Shown piece after piece: positions 22,502 to 34,400 of a stretch of 64,000 nt of DNA. The first letter of the stretch is position 1. Each line of letters starts with the position of its first letter. The stretch comes from Pachypanchax playfairii (Eukaryota > Chordata > Actinopteri > Cyprinodontiformes > Aplocheilidae), in contig SSNP01000123.1 of NCBI GenBank assembly GCA_006937955.1, positions 367,823 to 431,822 on the forward strand, read 5' to 3'. The translations under genes and the position numbers were made by a program. The notes under the pieces were generated by a model. That model was not told where the DNA came from and did no database searches. It saw only the letters and a program-made list of their open reading frames with translations.

Positions 22502-22814
22502 CTACTGTATATAATCACCACATATCCCCGAAGCTTCCAGCTGCTTGACCTGCAGACTCAACAGTACCAGCCTCACTGTGCTGCAGTATTTATGATATTA
22601 GGCAACCCAAAATGCTGCCCACTGCTCTGCCAGCTATTGGCTGGTAGATGTAAACAAAATACCAACGTCCCGTCAAAATTAATATTTTACTTCAAATGTA
22701 ATTTTTAAAGGAAATGCTGTATTTTCATTCTACAACCCTCTAAACTCCCAGTGGAGGTATTAATTTTTTATAAATATGGCTTTTAATGAAAATGTTCCAT
22801 ATACCACCTTTAAC
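22502..22814. mobile_element. Right-end fragment of a TTAA-type MITE
   Basis: The segment is clearly similar to 35482-35799, including CCAGCTATTGGCTGGTAGAT and the terminal TTCCATATACCACCTTTAA. The left part of the element is absent or too diverged to see. Confidence 0.75.
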
Positions 22815-25292
22815 AGTTTTATTGAATAGAAATAGTGATGAAGAGGAGAAACTACAGCATGAAGGAGAAGAATCAGCACCATGAAGCTGATCCAAAGGGA
22901 AATCTTAGCTTGGTTCTGTTTGGTTCTGTTTGTTCTCTTGGTGAATTAAAGCTGCATGTTAAAGTAGAAAATCAGCAGGAAGGTACAGATGACACCTGAT
23001 TGGTATTAGTTTGGACCCTGTGGTGTTGGTTCTGTTCTGGTGTTGGACCTGTGTGGTCGGGGCTGTTTGTCATCCATGAATTTATTTAGAATATTTTTAC
23101 ATGTTCTTTTGAACTGCTGTTTGGTTTATTTTATCAGACGGTTCCAGAACTTTAAAGTTATTCTAACATGATTTATTTTAAATTCCTTTTAAATAATATT
23201 TCTTTTCTCACTTGCTGCAGAATTTCTTTATTTCATTTGAAATGTTCTGTCTTGCTTTAAATATTTTTGCCTAAAATTGAATCAATTTCTGGATTTGTAT
23301 AGCTAGAGTCGTGTAACCCCCCCCCAGCAAGTAAGAGAGACAAAACTAAACAATAATACAGCAGCTCTGCATCATCTCTGTACAACCATTATACTTTACA
23401 CTGAGTCACTGTGTAGAACCTGGATCATTGCTGTAAAACATGGACGAAACCCAAAAGCAGCTGAGGTTCACAGCAGAACCTGGTGTTTAACCTCGTCCAA
23501 AGCTTTTTGTTGGTCTATAGAAATAAGACCAGTGTCCACTGAGCTGGAGATGTCCACATCAAACTGATGTTGTCACTTAGGACACTCAGGAGGGAGTTCT
23601 GTCCTCCTGTAGGCTCATACAGGCAGAATGAAGTGTGAGCTGAGCCTCCAGCTTCTTCTTGTTGGCTTCAGCATCAACCTGAAGAAGACCTGTGAAGAAG
23701 CTGTTACACCTCAGAGTTCACTCCTAACCAGCTTCTTATAACATCTGACTGCAGACGTCACATCTCTGTCCATTCTTTCCCTCCAGTAGACTAACTGAGA
23801 CCTGGATTCCCTGTAGACACTCTGCAGTTCTACCACCAGGTCTCCAGGTCCCTCATTCATCGAGTCATGTCTTTGTTACAAGTGAACTGTTCAGGTTGAC
23901 ATTTACCAAAATCCCACTGCTGTTGGACACAAGAACATTTTGATTTACAGTTTTACTTTTGTTGTTCTGGTTCTGTTCTGAAAGTCTTGTTACATCGGAT
24001 CTGTGTTGAAGTACCAATAGGCCTTTAATCAATAGAGTCCCGTTAAAACCTCCAAACATCTGGCTGTTTCTGAGCTGCAGTCAGCTGATGTGAAGATTCA
24101 GGATAAGGCTCGGTGGGCACCCCCTCTTCCTTCCCTCCCCCTCCTTCCTCATCCTTGCCCTTCTTGTCCTCATCCTCATCCTCACCCTCCTTGTCATTGT
24201 CCTCCTCATCCTCCTCCTCCCCCTGCTCCCTCGTCCTTGGCCTCCTTGTCCTCGTTCTCCCTCCCTGCAGCCTTTAACAGAGTTACACAGGGTGTGTAGA
24301 GAGAGAGACTCTATCAGCCCGTCCAGCTGAACTCACTGACCAAAACTAAAATCTTCTTCCATATTTGGTTTGAACTTTCAACAAACAGTCCTTAATGACT
24401 TCCTCTTCTTCACAAGAGAGGCACTCTTGGAGAACACCCCCCCCCCCAATCACTGCAGCTGGACCTGTGGGTGAACAGAACCTCCCTCCACTCATTCTCA
24501 GTTCTACGTGTTTCCTGAACCAACATGATGTCTCATTTCTTTAAACTCAGGAGTTTATAAAAAGCTGCTCGTTTTGCTTCGTCTTCAGCACCAGTTCAAT
24601 TGAATGTGCTGATGTTGGAGTCACATCAGAACCAGAAACCTGTAACGCTTTTAGTTCACTGTCGGGACGAGTTGGATGGCAAGACGTCATGTCAGCCTCT
24701 AAAACTCTGCACCACCTTCTACAATGAGGATGGAGCCAAACCAAGCCGGTAGTCATGACACCAGCCGGTCCACACTAACCATTGATCCTTTATACAGCAG
24801 CAACAGAAAACAGCAAGAAAGCTCACTCACTCAGAGACTCGTGTCTACTCACTCCACCCAGTCACACGGAGCGAGTGCACGCTGACCTCAGAGACGCTGC
24901 AGCATCATGACAGACTGTCAGCATGTCACTGGAGCTTCTCATGAAGAGAAGAAGTAACTTTAAATCCAGTGTGTTTGTGTGTGAAATCTTGTGATTGAAT
25001 GAGCTGATGTAACATCAGTGAGTGCTGCACCCAGTATAGTTAGACATGACTCAGTGAGTGTTGAATGGTCTGTGTCACACGGCCCCGTCGGGTTTGTCCT
25101 TGTCAGAGATCAAACGTCTGTTTTTCTTCACTGTGTAGCAGAAATGAGGCATTACGTTGGGCTGCAATTGTCCAAATGATTTCCTGATCAAATATTTAAT
25201 GATTGAATCAGTATTTAGAGTTTATGTTAGCTGCAGTCGTGGTTCTCAGTCTTACAGAGAGAATAAAACAGTTTCCACTCTGTTTCCCCACA
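22815..25292. other. Upstream region/intron of llgl2 with a polypyrimidine tract
   Basis: No gene was found. A C/T-rich tract with TCCTCATCC-type units runs from about 24118 to 24268, and a ten-C run lies near 24438. The segment ends at the acceptor TTCCCCACAG at 25283-25292, which precedes the llgl2 start-codon exon. Confidence 0.5.
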
Positions 25293-25413
25293 GCTGTGAA
25301 CAGTGGACCGGAGGCTCCACGCTGGTGTTGAGACACAATGAAGAGGTTCAGACGACATGGCCAGGAGTCCCAGAGAGACCGCCTTAAACAGGAGCTCTTC
25401 CAGTTCAACAAGG
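25293..25413 (+). CDS. llgl2: llgl2 start-codon exon
   Basis: The acceptor TTCCCCACAG ends at 25292 and the ATG is at 25339 with A at -3, so 46 bases are 5' UTR. It encodes MKRFRRHGQESQRDRLKQEL and FQFNK before GTAGGT. The 5' splice acceptor shows that an untranslated exon lies upstream. Confidence 0.9.
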
Positions 25414-28400
25414 TAGGTTAAGTCCAACACGTCACACGGCTGCTAACATACAGTGGGGCAAAAAAGTATTTAGTCAGCCACCAATTGTGTAAGTTCTCCC
25501 ACTTAAAAAGATCAGAGAGGCCTGTAATTTTCATCATAGGTATACCTCAACTATGAGAGACAAAATGAGGAAAAAAAATCCAGAAAATCACATTGTCTGA
25601 TTTTTAAAGAATTTATTTGCAAATTATGGTGGAAAATAAGTATTTGGTCACCTACAAACAAGTAAGATTTCTGGCTTTCACAGACCTGTAACTTCTTTAA
25701 GAGGCTCCTCGGTCCTCCACTCGTTACCTGTATTAATGGCACCTGTGTGAACTCGTTATCAGTATAAAAGACACCTGTCCACAACCTCAAACAGTCACGC
25801 TCCAAACTCCACTATGGCCAAGACCAAAGAGCTGTCAAAGGACACCAGAAACAAAATTGTAGACCTTCACCAGGCTGGGAAGACTGAATCTGCAATAGGT
25901 AAGCAGCTTGGTGTGAAGAAATCAACTGTGGGAGCAATTATTAGAAAATGGAAGACATACAAGACCACTGATAATCTCCCTCGATCTGGGGCTCCACGCA
26001 AGATCTCACCCCGTGGGGTCAAAATGATCACAAGAACGGTGAGCAAAAATCCCAGAACCACACGGAGGGACCTAGTGAATGACCTGCAGAGAGCTGGGAC
26101 CAAAGTAACAAAGGCTACCATCAGTAACACACTACGCCGCCAGGGACTCAAATCCTGCAGTGCCAGACGTGTCCCCCTGCTGAAGCCAGGACACGTCCAG
26201 ACCCATCTGCGGTTTGCTAGAGAGCATTTGGATGATCCAGAAGAGGATTGGGAGAACATCATATGGTCAGATGAAACCAAAATAGAACTTTTTGGTAGAA
26301 ACTCAACTTGTCGTGTTTGGAGGGGAAAGAATGCTGAGTTGGATCCAAAGAACACCATACCTACTGTAAAGCATGGGGGTGGAAACATCATGCTTTGGGG
26401 CTGTTTTTCTGCAAGGGGACCAGGACGACTGATCCGTGNNNNNNNNNNNNNNNNNNNNNNNNNNNNNNNNNNNNNNNNNNNNNNNNNNNNNNNNNNNNNN
26501 AAAGGAAAGAATGAATGGGGCCATGTATCGTAAGATTTTGAGTGAAAACCTCCTTCCATCAGCAAGGGCATTGAAAATGAGACGTGGCTGGGTCTTTCAG
26601 CATGACAATGATCCCAAACACACCGCCCGGGCAACGAAGGAGTGGCTACATAAGAAGCATTTCAAGGTCCTGGAGTGGCCTAGCCAGTCTCCAGATCTCA
26701 ACCCCATAGAAAATCTCTGGAGGGAGTTGAAAGTCCGTGTTGCCCAGCGTCAGCCCCAAAACATCACTGCTCTAGAGGAGATCTGAATGGAGGAATGGGC
26801 CAAAATACCAGCAACAGTGTGTGAAAACCTTGTGAAGACTTACAGAAAACGTTTGACCTCTGTCATTGCCAACAAAGGCTATATAACAAAGTATTGAGAT
26901 TAACTTTTGTTATTGACCAAATACTTATTTTCCACCATAATTTGCAAATAAATTCTTTAAAAATCAGACAATGTGATTTTCTGGATTTTTTTTCCTCATT
27001 TTGTCTCTCATAGTTGAGGTATACCTATGATGAAAATTACAGGCCTCTCTGATCTTTTTAAGTGGGAGAACTTACACAATTGGTGGCTGACTAAATACTT
27101 TTTTGCCCCACTGTACATGACATGTAGCTGAAAGGCTCCCAGGACTAAATGTCTCTACATGAGCTGACGGATCTGAAATAAGCAGCTCCTGCAGGTCATC
27201 AGAGAACATGTAGTAAGTTTACTGTCCCTGTGGGGACGTTAGGTTGTTTCACTTTGTTGCAGGAAAACAAACATACTGTAGACACATCAAACACCTCCCT
27301 GCCATGTTAGCATACTGGAGCTAATCAGGCTAGCTGAACTGCTAACTTAGTCTGATTCATTTGGTACTTTTATGACTTGAGGAATAAATGAAATGTTTGT
27401 GGGATGATGAAGCTGGTGGTGACAGATAAAGCTGTCTGCTTTTTCACCAGGATGTTTTCCATATTTAGTCATGTGATTCCAAGTCGCTCACTGGCTGCTG
27501 TAACTGTGTGTTTCTGTGACTCAGTTACATGAATAAACCAGCAGATGATACAGTACAATCAACATTTCAATAAAAGTATGTGAAACTTTTAATTATTGTT
27601 TTTAAAAACAAGCATTTTACTTTTAAAGGTATATATTCTGTTAGGAAACTAACCAGAAGTGATCCGGGTCTCAGATGGAAGAGAACCGGGTTACTGTGAG
27701 GTTCTGTACATGTCTGCATGGAATCACCAGACCCGTTTGGATTTTCTATTGATGCATGGGAAGAAAATGGCGTGCACATAAAAGACACATTAAACTGTGT
27801 GTAACTTCCTTTGTTCATCCCGTGCACATGTAGAGTACACAACATGCATGTAGCTCATCTAACCCTCCACTCTGGAGGATCAAACACTCCTACATGTAGA
27901 AGAAAGAGAAATTTGACAGGATGTTAGTTGCTGAATGTGGTCGATGTGTGCACAAACATGTTGTTAGGCATGGTGGCAGAGTGCACGAGGAGTGAGACGG
28001 GAGTGGAAAGCTGTCCGTTTCATTCACAGAAGTAAAGAACAAAGGTCAGTTAATAAAGAGGAGGTGAAGCGGCGGACTGCTGCCTGTTGCTAAGCAGTTA
28101 CATGTAAAATCAGACCATGTTACACGCCACTGACATGAATCTGACTCACTGTTATTGTTAATGAATGCAGAAGTTCTCTGAGGAAGTTTTTAATAACTGT
28201 CGGTACCTTCCCCAAACCACATGACGCACTTGTGGTCTTTTCACAATAAAACCTGGTCTTTTCACAGTAAAACTCATGTTATAGTTTAAAACTGCACATA
28301 TAAAGATGTGTTCTATTTCTGTGTCTGACACCTGAAACACACCAGCAACAAGCCAATCAGCACTCAGGAAGGATGTTCCTCTAACTGCAGGAGAAGTTAA

Positions 28401-31400
28401 TCGTCCGTTCGTCTGTCCATCCATTTTCTATACCTGCTTGTTCCCGTTCAAGGTCATAAGGAAGCTGTTTGTTAGTCACACCTGGACAGGTCACCTGTCC
28501 ATCACAAGCATGTTTCAGATTTAACTTTAAACTTTTATTGAACAGCCGAAGAGCCCTTTGATTTGAAAAACCTTTACAGAAACAATAGAAATGTTGTAAA
28601 TGAAATTTTTTAGATCAAACAGAAAAAAACTATCATATGATTCAAAATAAGAAAACTGGAGACACTTTGTGATCAGAGGTTTTAAACACAGACTGACACG
28701 TTCAAACGATAAACCAGTCTTGGTTTATAGAGACAGAACTCGTTTGGTTAACTGAGTTATTCCTCCATGTTGTTCTGGACTGTTAGAACTTCCAGCTAAT
28801 GCTGGTATATGAGTGATGTGTCACGTGGTGAAGTGTTTGTTGTGTGTCCTCCGCAGACTGTTGAGCACGGATTCCCCCACCAGCCCAGCGCTCTGGGTTA
28901 CAGTCCCTCTCTGCAGCTGCTGGCCATCGGAACCCGCTCTGGAGCCATCAAACTGTATCCCTCCATCAGAACCGCGGTCGTGTTCAGATGCTGGCTCGGT
29001 CTGCACACGTCACTGACCCAGAGCTAAACAAAGACACGGTGGTTGTGATAACACTGAAACTGTTCCTTCAATGCATCTGATTGTTCCTCTGTAGAACAGA
29101 TAAACAGCTGTCACTGTAAACGGGGTCAAAGGTCAGACCCGCTTCTGGGATCTTTCTGCAGAATAGACGTTGCTTTTAAAACGTGAGTTTGTTTTTTTAG
29201 GGACATTGTTGCACGTGTTATTAAACTTTCTGTCCATGACAGTAAATTATTTAATTTCCCTTCAGGGATTAATAAAATATTTTTGAATTGAATTGAACTG
29301 TGATGAAACGTCATGCTGTAGAAACTTGATTGTTTGAAAACGAGATCTTCTTCCGATGCCATGACACCACCCATCACTAGCTAGACTCAATACAGTCAGT
29401 TTGATAAGTCTTTACTCAGTCACACGTGCACACGCATGCACGCTCACGCTCCCAGCTGGTGTTTGCTTGGTCTATATAACGAGGGTAAATCCAGACGATA
29501 GTACCAACTTGTACCACTTTGCATGTAGTAAAAGTGGTTGTAACTGTCTGTGAAGAGGCGGGTTCCTATTGGTGTCAGAAGAAGAGCATCATCATCATCA
29601 TTTCAGTGTTACTGACAAACTGACAAACCTTCTGTTTGTGAGAAATGCAGATTTTTTTTTAACCAGTGCTCAGATATGGAGCTCCAGGTGTGGAGTTCAT
29701 GGGTCTGCATGATGAGAATGCTGCTGTTACTCAGGTGCACTTCATGCCCCACCAGGTACAGTAGAACACATGACACGGTGCCAGCAGCGTCTCCTCTCTG
29801 TCCTCATCTTCTACCTGTGAATGTGACTGTCTGCAGGTTGAGCTGGTCACTTTGCTGGATGACAACAGTTTGCACATGTGGACTTTAAAAGGCCACAAGG
29901 GTCTTTCTGAGCTCCTGGAGATCGGGCGTTTCATGCTGACTGGACCGCCTGGGTAAAACACACGTTATTAATTAATTAATTAATTAATTAATTGACTGCA
30001 GGTTTCTGGTTGTAGCTTTTGTTTGAGTGTAGTGGAGTCTTTCCCTCATGTGTTCATTCCCTCAGATCTTGGTGAGAAACTGTATCCGTGGATGTTTACT
30101 GGTGTACCTGTGTTTTCTCCAGAGCCTCTCCAAGTGTGACCAGAGTGACGGCAGTGCTGGCACATTCATCAGGGGAGCAGCTGCTGCTGGGGACTGAAGG
30201 AGGACATGTCTTCATCGTTGAAGTCCCAGGATTCAGAGAGCTGGAAGAGAGAAACGTCAGTCTCGACCAGGTCACTAACAGGTGAGCAGCTAAAAACAAG
30301 ATGTGTCCATTAAAGAGTTGCATATGGTTCTGATCCTGACCCGGTCTCTTAACTAACTCTGACTTGGATCCTGACTCAGGTACTCGGTACTTCCTACCAG
30401 CCCCCTGCTGATCCTGCATTAGATTGACCTGTTTGTTTTCTCTGGTCTCCCCCTCTGACTCCTCTCCTGCTCCTCTCGTCTGTCTGAAGCATTCCAGAGG
30501 ACTACATTGGCCGCAGGAACCTGGAACACGTAGAGGCCCTACAGGAGAACCCCGTCAACCCCAGTCAAGTTGTTATTGGTTATGGACGGGGTCTGATGGT
30601 CATCTGGGACTTGGAGAAGCAGTGTGCCATCCAGCACATCCCTGCCACTCAGGTACCTGACACAGTTTAACCCGACACAGACTCGAACTGTCTTTTCAAC
30701 AACAAGTCTGATCTGCTTGTCTTCGTGTTCGGATGCTTCCAAAGCAACTGGAGAGCATGTGGTGGACGGAGGACGGAAGCTACATCCTGAGTTCTCACAG
30801 CGATGGTAGCTACTGTCGGTGGAGCGTGGGGGGGCATGATGAGAGTGAGGAGGAGGAGGAGAAATCAGACATTCCTTATGGTGAGGAGCAGAAGTTATTC
30901 ATGTCACTGTAACTTCCTGTTAGTTAAACATTGTGCTGATGATACAAATATATATATATATTTTTTTATCTCAGGTCATTTTCCCTGCAAGGCCATTTCT
31001 AAAATAATTCAGCTTCCAGCTGAAGATGGGTAAGTAGGTTTTATATCCAGCCAACCTGCTGAAGTTGTCTGAGCTGTTACTCAATAATGTGTGGGTAAAC
31101 TGTGTTCTCTGCAGACCTCCGTTCCTGCTGTTCAGTGGTGGCATGCCCAGGGCCAGCTACGGGGACCGGCACTGCATCACAGTCATCCACAATAAAACAC
31201 ATGTAGCCTTAGACTTCACCTCTCGGATCATCGACTTCTTCATCATCAGAGACGGACCGCAGCACACAGGCAGGCAGCACTACAGATAGAACAGAACCTA
31301 ATGCTCACCATAACCAAACCATGTGTAGTAGAACTTTGGTTTGGAACTCAGGACTGCAGCAGTAGCAGGACAAAAACATCTGTGAAGAAACAGCACAAAG

Positions 31401-34400
31401 ACTGTGTGATATAAGCTCCACCCAACATCAGAGACCATTAAAACCGGTTCTGACTGCAGGGACAGGGGGATGGTGTATGTTCAGGTTACCTTTTGTACCT
31501 GAAGGTAAATTTATTTTGCAGCAAGAAAAAAACCCCACCACGATCAGCCAATCAGCTCGTCAGCAAGTGTAACTTAACAAAACGCACCGACACTGTAGGA
31601 TGTAGAATTACATCTTATTTAAGTCCTAAACAGGAACCCGCGGATGTAGATGAAGGTCTTTGTAAAGGTAGGGAGGAGTGGTTTATTAGAGTGCACGTAG
31701 CTATCTGCTGTACACGTGCACTAAGTGTTTGTGGTTTAGTTTATTGACAGAGATCTAGACCTGATTTCTGTAACACTGGAAACTGCTAAACGTTGTTCCT
31801 CTGATTTACTGATCCACTTTGATCAGATCTTCTAAGTCCTTTTCCTGTTTGGTGCCGCCCCCTGCAGGAGATCCCAGTGCTCTGGTGGTTCTGGTAGAAG
31901 AGGAGCTGGTAGTTATTGACCTACAGACAGAAGGCTGGCCTGTTATTCAGACACCGTATCTGGTTCCCCTCCACAGTTCAGCCATCACCTGCTCACACCA
32001 CGTCTCTGCCATCCCATTAAAACTGTGGGAGAGGATCATCTCTGCTGGAGAGCTGCAGACTGCACACTACTCCAAGAAGGTACAGATGATGGAACCGGAC
32101 TCTGATTAAACCTCCTGATCCGGTCCTGATTACCGGTCCTGATTACTGGTTCTGATTAAACCTCCCGATCTGGTGCCGATTAAACCTCCCGATCCGGTCC
32201 CGATTAAACCTCCCCATCCGGTCCCGATTAAACCTCCCCATCCGATCCTGATCAGACCTCCCGATCCAGTCCCGATTGAACCTCCCGATCCAGTCCAGAT
32301 TGAACTTCCCGATCCGGTCCAGATTGAACCTCCCGATCTGGTCCCGATTAGACTTCCTGATCCGGTCCTGATTACCGGTCCTGATTAAATCTCCTGATCA
32401 GGTCCTGATTAAACATCCTCATCTGGTCCAGATCGAACCTCCCGATCCAGTCCCAATTAAACCTCCCGATCCGGTCCCGATTGAACCTCCCCATCCGGTC
32501 CTGATCAGACCTCCCGATCCGGTCCAGATTGAACCTCCCGATCCAGTCCAGATTGAACCTCCCGATCCGGTCCAGATTGAACTTCCCGATCCGGTCCAGA
32601 TTGAACCTCCCGATCTGGTCCCGATTAGACTTCCTGATCCGGTCCTGATTACCGGTCCTGATTAAATCTCCTGATCAGGTCCTGATTTAACCTCCCGATC
32701 CGGTCCTGATCAGACCTCCCGATCCGGTCCAGATCGAACCTCCCGATCCAGTCCCAATTAAACCTCCCGATCCGGTCCCGATTGAACCTCCCCATCCGGT
32801 CCTGATCAGACCTCCCGATCCGGTCCAGATTGAACCTCCCGATCCGATCCTGATCAGACCTCCCGATCCGGTCCAGATTAATTCTCCCGATCTGGTCCCG
32901 AATAAACCTCCCGATCCAGTTCTGATTAAACATCCTGATCCAGTCATGAATAAACCTCCTGACCCCTGACTATCTTTTATTGTTTTATTGCATATTGATT
33001 TTATTCCTGTTGAAACTGACTCTGGGTTGCTGTTAGTCTGAAATGTGCTGTAGAAATACAGTTTTTGATAAGTGGACCTGCATGTGACTTTCCAATCTGG
33101 ACTCTGGTCTGAGGGGGTCATGGTCTGTTTCTGCTTCAGCTGGTTCCATTAATCCTCTCAATGTTTTTCCTTTTTGTTTCCATCAGCCGTGGCCAGTAAC
33201 AGGAGGTCAGAACCTGGCTCCTGATCCACCACAGAGAGACCTGCTGCTCACAGGGTTGGTCCAGATGCACTTCCTGTTTATCTGCTGGATCTTTTACTTG
33301 ACTTACTGCAGGTTACCTGAACACTGTCATGTTTCCACTTGCATGTAGTCATGAAGATGGAACGGTGCGCTTCTGGGATGCTTCAGGAGTGTGTTTGTAT
33401 CCCATGTACAAGCTGAGCACAGCTGCAGTGTTCCACACAGACGCTGATCCCAATGACAACATGAACCAAAGTGCTGAGGGGGAGTGGCCTCCATTCAGGA
33501 AGGTTAGGTTATAAAACACACTCTGATGTCAGTTATTTTGCTGTTCATTAGGAAATCACTGCTTGTGTTTGAGCTCTGTTAATGACCCAGTTTAGTGCAG
33601 AACTTTCTCGAACCTGTTTCTTTCATTTGGACCTTTTCAGACGGCCGCTGTGTGACTACCTGTTTTGTTTCAGGTTGGCTGTTTTGACCCTTACAGTGAT
33701 GATCCAAGACTGGGCATTCAGAAGATCCACCTGTGTAAATACAGTGGTTATCTAACTGTAGCAGGCACTGCTGGACAGGTGAGTATCTACTACACTCCCA
33801 GAAACACCTCAGCAGTAGGACCCAGAGGAAGCGGGTTGAAAGAACACTGAATAAATGTAGAGAGAAGAAGGAACATCTCTACAGTAGTGAAGTAGAGGAG
33901 TGTTAAACTGTGTCAGCAGACGACACGTTACACACACGGTTTCTTCTTCTACCATCTGTCTGCATCAGGTTTACTGAACTGGTGGAACCTGCATGTGAAG
34001 CTGTAGCAGCACGTTATAAACAAATCTTTCAGATTAGTATCAGATGTTTGATGTTCTCTCAGCCAACAAACTCATGTTGGTCAGCTGGTCCTCGGGTGTT
34101 TCAGCTGGTCCTCGGGTGTTTCAGCGGGTCCTCGGGTGTTTCAGCTGGTCCTCGGCTGTTTCAGCTGGTCCTCGGGTGTTTCAGCTGGTCCTCGGGTGTT
34201 TCAGCTGGTCCTCGGGTGTTTCAGCTGGTCCTCGGGTGTTTCAGCGGGTCCTCGGGTGTTTCAGCTGGTCCTCGGGTGTTTCAGCGGGTCCTCGGGTGTT
34301 TCAGCTGGTCCTCGGCTGTTTCAGCTGGTCCTCGGGTGTTTCAGCTGGTCCTCGGGTGATTTCTAAATCATCATGACTTCCACTGAACTGAAATATTCCA

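Larger units (their letters stand above)
25451..27113 (+). mobile_element. Tc1-type transposon in llgl2 intron 1
   Basis: The element begins CAGTGGGGCAAAAAAGTATT and ends with the inverse, with long terminal inverted repeats of roughly 200 bp on each side. It is flanked by TA at 25449-25450 and 27114-27115, the Tc1/mariner target. It encodes one transposase on the + strand. The total is 1663 bp, including a 62-N gap, which is normal for a full-length Tc1 element. Confidence 0.95.
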
